64,000 nucleotides of DNA from Bifidobacterium breve DSM 20213 = JCM 1192. GTDB taxonomy: Bacteria > Actinomycetota > Actinomycetes > Actinomycetales > Bifidobacteriaceae. The notes under the pieces were generated by a model. The model saw nothing but the letters and a program-made list of their open reading frames with translations. It ran no database searches and was not told the DNA's origin. Location of the stretch: NCBI RefSeq assembly GCF_001025175.1, contig NZ_AP012324.1, positions 1,240,001 to 1,304,000 of the forward strand, given 5' to 3'. Shown piece by piece: positions 55,346-63,740 of the stretch; the stretch's first letter is position 1; each line of letters begins with the position of its first letter. A program made the translations under genes and the position numbers.

Positions 55346-55642
55346 AGAATTGCCCAACACACCGTTGCCAATCCAGATGCCGAACGTCCCGACGGGACGG
55401 CGGCCGTGTCATCAAAGCGACCGCACGAACTCTCCGCCCGGAAGCGGACGGCGCTGATTTTGGAGGACCCATCGGCCGTGGCATTCCCGGGCCCGGAACA
55501 TGCCATGGGGTTTGCGGACCCCGGGCGACGCCGCATGGCCTTCCCGTTCCCGCGCCACGGGCGGCGGCATGGTTCATGGCGCCGACGGTGAGTCCGTCCG
55601 CACGCGGAGCGCTTCCATGCCTCGCTGACGGATGGTGGCGAT

Positions 55643-55652
55643 CCCCCCCCCC
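55643..55652 (+). repeat. C10 homopolymer upstream of the efflux gene
   Basis: Ten consecutive C, 60 bases before the efflux-pump start. The rest of 55376-55640 is GC-rich with no recognisable gene. Confidence 0.8.
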
Positions 55653-55679
55653 ACGGAGAGGAGTATTGTTTCATTTGTA

Positions 55680-55694
55680 GATAACATTGTTACA
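55680..55694. promoter_or_regulatory. Putative TetR-family operator before efflux gene
   Basis: TAACATTGTTA (55682-55692) is an 11-base perfect palindrome within a TGTAGATAACATTGTTACAC context, 20 bases before the efflux ATG. Position suits repression by the TetR regulator at 58255; no second copy is seen before that gene. Confidence 0.5.
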
Positions 55695-55712
55695 CGGTAG
55701 GAGAACATTGAT

Positions 55713-57281
55713 ATGCAATCTGAACGTTCGTTGATTCCCACCCCCATGCCGGTCCGGAGACACGCACGGTCCGGGAACAGGGGGCTGGTCCTCACCGCCC
55801 TGTGTCTGGCGGTACTGCTGGTCGTGATGGACAACACCATCGTCAACGTCGCGATTCCCACGATGAGCGATGCGTTGAACGCCTCGTCCACGGACCTGCA
55901 ATGGGTGGTGGACGCCTACACGCTGTCCTTTGCGGCGCTGCTCCTGCCCGCCGGCAAACTCAGCGACCGATGGGGAAGAAGACGGATGCTGCTCGTCGGA
56001 TTGGCGGGATTCGCCGTGGTCTCCGCAGCCACGGCCTTCTCTTGGGCCCTGTGGCAGCTGGTGACGCTGCGCGTGGTGTTGGGGGTCTGCGCCGCGCTGA
56101 TCTATCCGGCGACGCTGTCGTCAATCATCGTCATCTTCGAAGGCTCCAGGTACCGTAGCCTGGCCGTTGGCCTGTGGGCGGCGACATCAGGGGTCGGCAT
56201 CGCCCTGGGCCCTATCATCGGCGGCGTCCTGCTGGAGCACTATGCGTGGAATTCCATTTTCTGGGTGTGCTCCGTCATCGGCGTGGTGGCGCTGGCCTGC
56301 ATCGCGGTGGCGGTGCCCGAGGTACGGGCGTACCGTTCCGAGAGGTTCGATTTCCCCGGCACCGTGTTATCGGTGGCCGGCGTGGGCCTGCTGGTGTGGG
56401 GGATCATCGAACGCCCGACTTACGGCTGGCTCTCCTGGCAGGTCATAGGCGGCATCTGCGCGGCCCTGATCATACTTGCGGTGTTCGCGGCGGTCGAGGG
56501 GCATACGCACGCCCCGCTCATCGATGTCGGCCTGTTCCGAAGGGCCACGTTCACGAGCAGCACCTGCGCGATCTGCGTCGCGTTCTTCTGCCTGTTCGGC
56601 TTCATCTTCATCACCACCCAATGGTTCCAGGCATTGCGTGGATACACCGCATTGCAGACGGCGGTCGCGACGCTGCCCTTCGCGGTGGTCATGGCGGCGG
56701 TCGCCCCGTTCGCCACGCAATTGGCGAAACGTTTCGGATACCGGTCGGTCGTCTCGACGGGACTGCTGTTCCTGTCGGCGAGCATGTTCGTGGTCACGCG
56801 TGTCGACGCCCATTGCAGCTACTGGTTCGTGGTCGTACCCACCATGGCCCTGATGGCGGCCGGCATCGCCCTGATCCAAGGGCCCGCCACGGACGCCCTG
56901 ATGAGCACCGTTCCGGAAAGCTCGACCGGCGCCGCATCGGCCGTCAACGACACGATCCGTGAGATCGGCGGCACGCTGGGCGTCGCCGTCATGGGGTCCG
57001 CGATCTCCTCCGTCTACCCCGACGAGCTCTCGGACTCGTTGTCCGGACTGCAGATCCCGTCTTCCATCGCGAAAGCCGCGGAGGATTCGGTGATGGCCGC
57101 GAAATCGATCCTTCCGCACCTGCCGGCAGGCATCCGACAGACCGTGGAGCAGTCCGTCTCGACCAGTTTCATGAGCGCCACGCATGCGGCATGCTGGATC
57201 GCCTGCGCCCTCGCATTGGCGTTCGCGCTGCTCTGCTGGATCACACTTCCCAAACACGATTCAGGCAATCTCCCCCAATAG
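55713..57281 (+). CDS. DHA2-family MFS multidrug efflux pump
   Basis: A 522-residue transporter with about 14 helices, the EmrB/QacA class that exports lipophilic compounds by proton antiport. Motif A in loop 2-3 is GKLSDRWGRRRMLL; motif C region GVGIALGPIIGGVL lies in helix 5; the DHA2 N-terminus VVMDNTIVNVAIPTM with its Asp in helix 1 is intact. AGGAGAACATTG precedes the ATG at 55713. It is cargo of the composite element, with a TetR gene 1 kb downstream and a likely operator upstream. Substrate unknown. Confidence 0.92.
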   Translation: MQSERSLIPTPMPVRRHARSGNRGLVLTALCLAVLLVVMDNTIVNVAIPTMSDALNASSTDLQWVVDAYTLSFAALLLPAGKLSDRWGRRRMLLVGLAGFAVVSAATAFSWALWQLVTLRVVLGVCAALIYPATLSSIIVIFEGSRYRSLAVGLWAATSGVGIALGPIIGGVLLEHYAWNSIFWVCSVIGVVALACIAVAVPEVRAYRSERFDFPGTVLSVAGVGLLVWGIIERPTYGWLSWQVIGGICAALIILAVFAAVEGHTHAPLIDVGLFRRATFTSSTCAICVAFFCLFGFIFITTQWFQALRGYTALQTAVATLPFAVVMAAVAPFATQLAKRFGYRSVVSTGLLFLSASMFVVTRVDAHCSYWFVVVPTMALMAAGIALIQGPATDALMSTVPESSTGAASAVNDTIREIGGTLGVAVMGSAISSVYPDELSDSLSGLQIPSSIAKAAEDSVMAAKSILPHLPAGIRQTVEQSVSTSFMSATHAACWIACALALAFALLCWITLPKHDSGNLPQ

Positions 57282-57296
57282 AAAGGAACATCCATC

Positions 57297-58001
57297 ATGA
57301 AAGACGACGGACGGATCCCACGGATCAAGGACACGGATATGACGGACCGTCTCCTGACGGCCGGCGCGATAGCGGAGGACACACGCAACCCCATCGGTGA
57401 CATCGCGGCATGCTTCCCCTTCCGCCCAGGCGTGCGGTTGTCCGTGGCCCGGGTGGAGCCGCTGTCGCGGATGCCCTGGACCCAGCGCCGCGGGGTCGAC
57501 CGCGCTATGTCGTACTCGGCCCTGATCTCCCGGGAGGGCTTGCCGTTCTCATACAACTGCACGATCTGCCGTTTGAACGACTCCTCGTAGTGGCGGGGAT
57601 GCCTCGGGCCGGCCATCGCCGGCCTCCAATCCCACGTCAATCGTCCCTCATCGGACTGTCTAATACATTGTAGCCAATCCACGCTGGTCGAGGTGATGGA
57701 CCCTGACGCCATGCCATCCGAACGCATCGGACACCGACCGGACGGGCTTCGGGCGGATCCCGGAACGGATGCGGGCCACGGGCCGTCCGATGGCGTCACG
57801 GTACATGACACTTGGATCGGCGTACGGGGCGCCACCATTCCCGACTGCTTGGACACGCTGCTCGACGGGACGGAGCCCGTCCAACCGGACGGGCAGGCCA
57901 CGCCCATCCGCATCATCATCCCCTTCGACTCCCCTGCGGAGAAGGAGAATACGATGCGGGAGCTCCGCATTCTGAAGCATGCCCTGCGGCACCACCGGTA
58001 G
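57297..58001 (+). pseudogene. Unknown gene interrupted by an IS fragment
   Basis: A good start (AAAGGAACATCCATC before ATG at 57297) opens MKDDGRIPRIKDTDMTDRLL. After 40 codons the frame enters the IS fragment at 57419. Beyond it, the same phase resumes at about 57684 with LVEVMDPDAMPSERIGHRPD and continues through VTVHDTWIGVRGATIPDCLD to the stop at 58001. The two parts probably were one gene of about 150 codons following the efflux gene by 15 bases. I recognise no family. Confidence 0.5.
57419..57681 (-). mobile_element. IS3-like element, 263-base left-end fragment (copy C)
   Basis: Matches the left end of copies A and B (terminal TGGATTGGCTACAATGTATT in reverse complement at the 57681 side) and keeps the first two thirds of orfA from 57616 downward. 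Its orfA reads EYDIARSTPRRWVQ where A and B read EYDISHSTPHRWVQ, so it is a separate lineage. Confidence 0.85.
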
Positions 58002-58254
58002 CCGACGGCATCATATGCGCGATGCCCCGGCATGGCACGCGGCGGGAGGACGGCACGCCCGCGCCGGCCAGCGTTCCCCGACATGTCTTGGCTCGGTGGC
58101 AATCTCAATGCGGTGGGACCAGCCATCACACCCATCGAGGCGCGGTCCAAGAGCGTGGCTGGACCTTCGACCCCACCCATCATGGGACGGTGCAGGGACC
58201 TACGGGCCGGATGGCGTTTTTCATCCGTAACGGCGGGATGATGCGGAGAAGCAT

Positions 58255-58890
58255 ATGAGGACTATTCGGAAAACGACAAAAAGCCAGCGGACGCCCACCA
58301 CCGAGATCAGGGGCCTCATACTCGACGCCTCGAAACGAATCATCGAAGAGGACGGCTATGACGCCTTCACCATCCGGCTTCTCTCGGAAAAGGCGGATGT
58401 GTCCCCCGCGAGCATCTACCGGCATATCGGCGACAAGCAGGCCGTCATCAACGCTCTCATCGACGACAGTTTCCAGACGTTACGGGAGAAGCTCCTGCGC
58501 GTCACCACCGAGGATCCCCTGCAAAGACTCTACGATGCGGGAGTCGTATACCGCGGGCACGCCAAGGCGTCGCCCGGCATCTACGCCCTGTTGTGGCGAT
58601 GGCATGCGGGCGAGGCTTCGGAGGCATGCCTCGCCGCCATGACCGAGCTGGTGCGCTACGGGCAGGCCGCGGGAAAGATCCGGAGGGATGACCCGCACCT
58701 CATCGCATGGTCCATATGGTCCGCCGTGCACGGATTCGTCCAATTCGAGACACGACCCGAACATGATACGCCCGTCGACGATGACGATGCGGCCTATTCC
58801 TTTCTGCTCCGGCTGCTCATTCGAGGGGTCCGCGCCCCTCAGACGGTCTCCGAGGGAACGGCGACCATCGCGGATACCAGCCGATCGTAG
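58255..58890 (+). CDS. TetR-family repressor
   Basis: 211 residues. The N-terminal TetR helix-turn-helix reads EEDGYDAFTIRLLSEKADVS with PASIYRHIGDKQAVINALID directly after it. The ligand domain (about 75-190) shows the TetR_C pattern ASPGIYALLWRWHAG and WSIWSAVHGFVQFE. GGAGAAG lies before the ATG at 58255. It probably represses the efflux gene 1 kb upstream through the palindrome at 55682. The preceding 250 bases hold no clear gene. Its end overlaps the convergent PPTase gene by 52 bases. Confidence 0.88.
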   Translation: MRTIRKTTKSQRTPTTEIRGLILDASKRIIEEDGYDAFTIRLLSEKADVSPASIYRHIGDKQAVINALIDDSFQTLREKLLRVTTEDPLQRLYDAGVVYRGHAKASPGIYALLWRWHAGEASEACLAAMTELVRYGQAAGKIRRDDPHLIAWSIWSAVHGFVQFETRPEHDTPVDDDDAAYSFLLRLLIRGVRAPQTVSEGTATIADTSRS

Positions 58891-59419
58891 AATCGCCATT
58901 GGCCGCGCAACGCCACATCCCGTCTCACAGCGGCGAACGTTCCATCCGCCTTCAGGCTCACGGATACCTTACGGAAGTCCCCCGTCCCGTCCAATGCGTA
59001 CAACGCCTTCGAGGCGGCCTCCTTCGCGCAGAAGGCCGCCCTACGTTCCACCGAGGAGGCCATACGCAATGATGCGAGCTCTTCGGAAGAGAACACGAAC
59101 CGCATGATCCCGTCGGACAATCCGTCCGAATCGTCCACGTCCACTCCCACGGCACGGATTCTTTCCGCCGACGCCACGGCGGCGACGCACAGCGACGGAC
59201 AATGCGACAGCGATCCCACGATGCCGGATGGCCAGAGCGGTTCACCATCCGAACCTTTGAGTATGGGCCCGTCATGGCCGATACGTCGTAAGGCCTCGTG
59301 GGCCAAAAGACGCGTCTCCGTGAATTCCCTTCTTCGTTTGGCCGTGGCGTTCCCGACCAAGGCCCGCTCACCGTCGAACAATCGCACGCGGCGCGTCCCC
59401 TCCCCCGAGATCAGCACCT
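58839..59419 (-). pseudogene. Sfp/EntD-type phosphopantetheinyl transferase, N-terminus cut by IS
   Basis: An EntD-like PPTase adds 4'-phosphopantetheine to carrier proteins of peptide or polyketide synthases. Visible are RREFTETRLLAHEALRRIG, the Pro/His block GIVGSLSHCPSLCVAAVAS, the metal site AVGVDVDDSD and the KEA motif FCAKEAASKALYALDGTGDF. IS copy B begins at 59420 and replaces the first 25-30 codons, so no start remains unless the IS supplies one. No synthase or carrier protein is in the window. Confidence 0.8.
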
Positions 59420-59449
59420 TGGATTGGCAACGGTGTGTTGGGCAATTCT

Positions 59450-60282
59450 TTAGAGGACGAGTCCTTGTTGTGTGAATTCGTTGGGGCTCCGGTATCCGGG
59501 GGTGGAGTGGAGTCTTTGGTCGTCGGACCACCACACATAGTCGTTGAGGTCGGAGCGTGGTTGTTCCAGGCCGGTGTGGTGGTTCCGGTATATGAGCCCC
59601 TTCTTCAGGAGCCTGTTGGTGGATTCGACCACGGCGTTGTCGTACGGGTCGCCCTTCCCTGACGGCGATCCTCCGATGTCGAACACGTCGAGCGGCCCGT
59701 CGATTCTCGCGTCGTCGAACCCGCCGCCCCGGTCCGTGTGGAACACCTCCACCTCGGTCAGGGGGAAGCCGAGCGTGGCGAACGCGGCCATGACCAGGTC
59801 GGCGGTGCGGCCCGTGCCGGCGCTGTGGCCGGTAATGCCCCTGTTCGCCAGGCCGGCCAGCAGGCACACGTACGCCCACTCGCCGCCGACGCGCACGTAC
59901 GTCAGGCCACCGGCCAGGCGGGTGCGCGGCTCGTAGCCGTCGAACCCGCGGCCGAGGATGTTCGCGAGCCCGGCCTCGTCGGCCCGCGTCCTGTGCGGTT
60001 CGGACCGTCTGCGCGCATACGCGCCCGCATGCCCCGTTCGCGCATGATGTTGCCGACGCGTCTCCCGGACGCGGTGACGCCCCTCCGCTCCAGCGCGGCC
60101 TTGATCTTCCCGGCGCCGCAGCGCTCATGGCCGTCGCGCCGGACCGCGCGCACGCCGCCGGCGATCGGGCCCACCCGCTCGGCTTCGGGATGTTCGATCA
60201 TCCAGTAGCAGGCGGAGCGGGGAACGCCCGGCATCCCGCATCGCGCCGATATCGGATAACGGGCGGCGTTGGCCCGTATCAC
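59450..60282 (-). pseudogene. IS3-like transposase OrfB, frameshifted, copy B
   Basis: The two open frames give the same proteins as copy A, with the same break between the HTH and DDE parts and the same Gly in place of the first catalytic Asp. Not functional alone. Confidence 0.8.
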
Positions 60283-60572
60283 GCCTGCTTTCGTGCGAAT
60301 GCCGGCGCCGCTCGTTCTGAAACGTCCACCTCCATCTCCAACTGCCTGTTGCGCCTCCCCGGCCCGACCGGCTCGTTCCGCCCGGGCGTGCGGTTGTCCG
60401 TGGCCCGGGTGGAGCCGCTGTCGCGGATGCCCTGGACCCAACGGTGCGGCGTGGAATGCGAGATGTCGTACTCGGCCCTGATCTCGCGCGCCGGCTCGCC
60501 GTTCTCATACAACTGCACGATCTGCCGTTTGAACGACTCCTCGTAGTGGCGGGGATGCCTCGGGCCGGCCAT
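60279..60572 (-). CDS. IS3-like OrfA, copy B
   Basis: About 97 residues, equal to copy A apart from two substitutions in the turn region (GEPAREIRAEYDISHSTPHR). An intact helix-turn-helix protein without a working partner. Confidence 0.75.
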   Translation of the reverse strand: MAGPRHPRHYEESFKRQIVQLYENGEPAREIRAEYDISHSTPHRWVQGIRDSGSTRATDNRTPGRNEPVGPGRRNRQLEMEVDVSERAAPAFARKQA

Positions 60573-60672
60573 CGCCGGCCTCCAATCCCACGTCAATCGT
60601 CCCCCATCGGACTGTCTAATACATTGTAGCCAATCCACGCACACGAAAGAAGCATGCGAGTGTTCCTGCGAC

Positions 60673-61515
60673 CTATCTCAGATGGCGAAGCCGCTCGATC
60701 AGATCGACGAGCGTCTGTTCCTCCTGTTCCACGCAGTCTAGGAAAATGGAGCAGAACGAATCCGGCTTGCCGTCCACCTGCCATGCCTCCAGGCCTCGCG
60801 CGTATGACCGACCCGCATCGTATTTGATGGCCACGGGACGGTATCCGTTCCGCAGCAGCACGAAGTTGAGCAGCTGGCGGCCGGTCCGCCCGTTGCCGTC
60901 CATGAATGGATGGATGTTCTCGAACATCGCGTGGAAACCGGCGGCCCTGAGCAGCGGATGCGCTGCGCAGCCATCCAACCCGTCGATCAAGGATCGCAGG
61001 TCGTCGCGGATCTCCAGCGGGTCCGCGGTCTTGACTCGGGTGGCGGTGATCCGCGCCAAATAGCCATAAGGACGGAACGTGCCGCGGGCGAACGGCTGGA
61101 GATCCAATGCGGTCACCTCGTGTAGACGACGGATCAGCTCCTCGTTCAGCTTCCGCCCCTCCTTGGCATATTCGCGCACGTAGGCCATGCCGTCAGCGAC
61201 CCCTCGCGCTGCGAACACGTATCTGGCCGGCGAGTCCGATGGGACGAACTCGCCCTCCAACACCAGCGACGTGTCCTCCAGGGTCAGCGTGGATCCCTCG
61301 ATGGCGTTCGAATTGTAGGTGTAGCGCACCAGCCAGTCGCGGTCGTAATCCGCCAACGCCATGTCCTCGACACCGTCCAACGGCTCCAGCGAGCGGGCCC
61401 GGTCCTTCAGCGCGTCGATCCTCCGCAGGCGTTCGGAAATCTCCCGTCCCCCTTCAAGGGCGTTCAGCTCGTCGGGAAGGGCCTGGATGTGCCGCGACAG
61501 CTCGGGATTGGCCAT
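60673..61515 (-). CDS. Fic-family AMP transferase with autoinhibitory helix
   Basis: 280 residues. The catalytic motif is complete: NIHPFMDGNGRTGRQLLNF, with His and the GNGR loop. The N-terminal inhibitory motif (S/T)xxxE(G/N) is present as SNAIEGSTLT near residue 80, so this is a class II enzyme held off by its own helix. The linker shows GTFRPYGYLARITATRV, the usual beta-hairpin that docks targets. GAGGAG precedes the ATG at 61515. It follows the HipA-like kinase gene by 60 bases on the same strand, suggesting an operon. Confidence 0.92.
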   Translation of the reverse strand: MANPELSRHIQALPDELNALEGGREISERLRRIDALKDRARSLEPLDGVEDMALADYDRDWLVRYTYNSNAIEGSTLTLEDTSLVLEGEFVPSDSPARYVFAARGVADGMAYVREYAKEGRKLNEELIRRLHEVTALDLQPFARGTFRPYGYLARITATRVKTADPLEIRDDLRSLIDGLDGCAAHPLLRAAGFHAMFENIHPFMDGNGRTGRQLLNFVLLRNGYRPVAIKYDAGRSYARGLEAWQVDGKPDSFCSIFLDCVEQEEQTLVDLIERLRHLR

Positions 61516-61575
61516 CATGCTCCTCTTTTCGTGTTCCGGTTGCAAAGTCCATTATTCCAGTAGTGATTCGTTGCG

Positions 61576-62889
61576 CTAGCGGTTCAGATGACGGCTCAAC
61601 GCATCCGGTCCGGTTCCGACGCTTCTGGCATCCCCGTCCCGTTGTCCAAGGTTCTTCCGCAACGTCTCGCCGAACCTGCCCATCAAATCCGTTTTATTGC
61701 GAATCGGGCCAGAAACACGAAGGACCTCACCTTCCCTGATCCTGCGGAGCATCCCGATACGCTTTACCAACTGTACCCGGATGGCATCGAGGCGTTCGGG
61801 CGCGAACATGCGCATGCGCGACAGTTCGTGCGCCGCCTCGTCGGGCCAGTCCGACAGGGCGTCCAGGTCGAACCGGCTCCAATCCTCCACCAGTCTGAGC
61901 TGCCGCAAAGCCGAGGGCTCGCCGGTCGCGGTGTAGAACGGCTTGGCGAACCAGTCCCGGCCGTCCACATCGAGCTCGCCGCTCCACAGGCTCGCTCCCG
62001 TGTCGTAGATCGGGGCCGGACGGACCTCAAGGGTCTCGATGTCGCGGATCAGACCGAAGTTGTTGTAATGCCTATCTGTATTGCGCATGAGGTAGTCGAC
62101 CACGAGCCAATCGTCCGTGGCGTCACGAACCGCCCGTTCGTCTGCGCCGAAGCCGACGGCGGCGCGGATCCACTGGTCATGCGAGTTGAGGCCGTTGACG
62201 GCCTTGACGGATTGGAGCACCTGCCAGGCGGAGACCAGCTCCTCATGATTGGAGAGCATGTCCGCGCATGTGGACACCAGACGGTTGCCGTTGCGTGCCA
62301 GGGAATACCGGACGGCCGGAACGCCCAATCGCATGCAGAGCCTCGAGGCGATGACCTCGTTCATGGGCTCCTGGCCAGTACGGCCCGACTTGACGAGCAG
62401 TCTCCTGCCGGTGGCCCTGTCGATCGTCCAGCGTTTGGGAAGATCGCCGCCAGTGGACACGTCGGGGACGTTGAGGCTGATGTCACGGGACGACGAGTAC
62501 GAGGTGAGCAGGATCTCGCCCAGCGCCTCGTCGAAGGGATTGTCGAAGAAGTTGACGTCCTTCCATTCGGCCGGGTCGTCCTCGCGTCTGACCCAGTACT
62601 GGTCCGACAGGCTCAAACCGTAGGTCCTGTCGAGCAGTTCGTCGGTCGATGCCGCGCCAAGCGATTCGAGCACGCGGCAGATGCCGTCGCGGGTGGAGGG
62701 GATGGCGCGGGACCTCCACCATTCGTCGATCCTCTTGGCATACAGCGCGCTCTTGCCGTGCGTGGTGAACTCCAGGGGCAGACGATCATGGTCAAGGACC
62801 TCGCCAGAGGAGCACGCGCGACCGGACTCGGGATCGTATTCGAACGCAAGGACCGGATGGTCCCCGCACATGATCAGCTTGCGTGGCAT
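61576..62889 (-). CDS. HipA-like kinase domain protein
   Basis: A 437-residue protein with a HipA-type kinase fold. The catalytic loop is VVDYLMRNTDRHYNNFGLIR (NTDRHxxNFG) and the metal Asp is in PAPIYDTGASLW. The phosphate-binding region RRLLVKSGRTGQEPMNEVIA and LGVPAVRYSLARNGNRLVST also match. The N-terminal 130 residues are not like E. coli HipA, so it belongs to a divergent group. No HipB-type HTH partner is beside it; instead the Fic gene follows. It may be a toxin or a regulatory kinase. Confidence 0.85.
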   Translation of the reverse strand: MPRKLIMCGDHPVLAFEYDPESGRACSSGEVLDHDRLPLEFTTHGKSALYAKRIDEWWRSRAIPSTRDGICRVLESLGAASTDELLDRTYGLSLSDQYWVRREDDPAEWKDVNFFDNPFDEALGEILLTSYSSSRDISLNVPDVSTGGDLPKRWTIDRATGRRLLVKSGRTGQEPMNEVIASRLCMRLGVPAVRYSLARNGNRLVSTCADMLSNHEELVSAWQVLQSVKAVNGLNSHDQWIRAAVGFGADERAVRDATDDWLVVDYLMRNTDRHYNNFGLIRDIETLEVRPAPIYDTGASLWSGELDVDGRDWFAKPFYTATGEPSALRQLRLVEDWSRFDLDALSDWPDEAAHELSRMRMFAPERLDAIRVQLVKRIGMLRRIREGEVLRVSGPIRNKTDLMGRFGETLRKNLGQRDGDARSVGTGPDALSRHLNR

Positions 62890-63068
62890 GATTCCGCTCC
62901 CTCAAAACTTGGTCTTTAAAGATTCTACAGGCACGAATTACGCGCGAGACGGCGTCCCGTTTCATGACGCGGTGCATGGATATGGACCACTTCCGCAAAT
63001 CGCAAGCCTCGGCGATGATGCCGACAACTGATACGGTAGTCATATTGGTTTCCCAAAGGTAAAGAGGC

Positions 63069-63173
63069 ATGACCATGGGATTGTTCGACTTCGCTAAGAA
63101 CTCTTTGGGTGACGTGCCGTCCGGCTTCGGCGGTCGGGGCGATATCGCCAACCATCTTTTCAACGACCGATGA
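63069..63173 (+). CDS. Possible 34-residue small protein or gene stub
   Basis: The frame reads MTMGLFDFAKNSLGDVPSGF and ends NHLFNDR, after GGTAAAGAGGC. MGLFDFAKN is a common opening of larger envelope-associated proteins, so this may be the truncated start of such a gene. Real expression is uncertain. Confidence 0.3.
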   Translation: MTMGLFDFAKNSLGDVPSGFGGRGDIANHLFNDR

Positions 63174-63224
63174 AAAGGCTCCGGTTGAAGGCTATGGCAT
63201 GATGACACGAGCGCGGGGACATTT

Positions 63225-63629
63225 ATGACCGAAGGATACTCACATAAAGCGGCACACATCGTTGAGCATATCATTCTCGCAATCGCGCTGATCTGGGCTG
63301 GAGGCTGCACTCTCATATGGATGCAAACGGATATGTCGCATCGCATCGTGAACGCGAAATCCGCTGACGGCACCTGTGAAGTGACCATCAGCGAACTCGG
63401 CTCGCCCATATTCTTCGGCCCAAGCAGCATCACGGTCAAAGTCTCTTGGGACACCGATCCCGGTGTTATCGGTTCCGAGAACGTCACGGAAATCAAAACG
63501 GATCTGCACAACGACGGCAAATCATTAGGCTCGGGCAACTTCACCGTCACCTGGCACGGCAACATCCCGACCGTCACCACCCATGGCGAGGAACAGCCGG
63601 ACCAAAGCTACACATTCAACTGGAAATAA
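63225..63629 (+). CDS. Membrane-anchored hypothetical protein
   Basis: 134 residues. One N-terminal helix (HIILAIALIWAGGCTLIWM) is followed by an extracytoplasmic beta-rich domain: TCEVTISELGSPIFFGPSSI, DTDPGVIGSENVTEIKTDLH and SGNFTVTWHGNIPTVTTHGE. The helix contains GGC but not a convincing lipobox. A GGGGA lies upstream of the ATG. Function unknown; the domain resembles small beta-sandwich proteins found singly in Gram-positives. Confidence 0.6.
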   Translation: MTEGYSHKAAHIVEHIILAIALIWAGGCTLIWMQTDMSHRIVNAKSADGTCEVTISELGSPIFFGPSSITVKVSWDTDPGVIGSENVTEIKTDLHNDGKSLGSGNFTVTWHGNIPTVTTHGEEQPDQSYTFNWK

Positions 63630-63740
63630 CCGCTCCGAACATCATGTCTCTCCCGAGAGTAGTCCTCACAACCGGGCAGGTCCCACAAGGGGCATAGCTC
63701 ATGCACCCACCGTCCGGTCTCAAGCCCATGAGACACTTAA

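Larger units (their letters stand above)
54158..55375 (+). mobile_element. IS3-like element, copy A
   Basis: 1218 bases. The left end reads TGAATTGGCTACAATGTATT and the right end in reverse complement TGGATTGGCAACGGTGTGTT, imperfect inverted repeats. It contains orfA and a frameshifted orfB. Confidence 0.85.
54158..60637. mobile_element. Composite-transposon-like structure with inverted IS copies
   Basis: Two 1218-base copies of one IS3-like element face each other (54158-55375 plus, 59420-60637 minus) around 4.0 kb of cargo: efflux pump, interrupted gene with a third partial IS copy, TetR regulator, truncated PPTase. I see no target duplication outside the two copies, so movement as one unit is inferred from layout only. 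Both copies share the same frameshift, so they arose by duplication after decay. Confidence 0.65.
59420..60637 (-). mobile_element. IS3-like element, copy B
   Basis: 1218 bases, almost identical to copy A in reverse orientation, including the orfB frameshift. Differences seen are near the left end (TGGATTGG against TGAATTGG) and in orfA (GEPAREIR against GKPSREIR). Confidence 0.85.

Noticed and set aside
57014-58183. Minus-strand 389-codon frame across efflux gene end, IS fragment and beyond
   Set aside because: Only the central part is real (orfA of the IS fragment); the rest is antisense of the pump and of the interrupted gene.
58839-60128. Single 429-codon frame joining IS copy B and the PPTase
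   Set aside because: The first half reads IS copy B in a frame that does not encode its transposase; only the portion after the IS border is PPTase.
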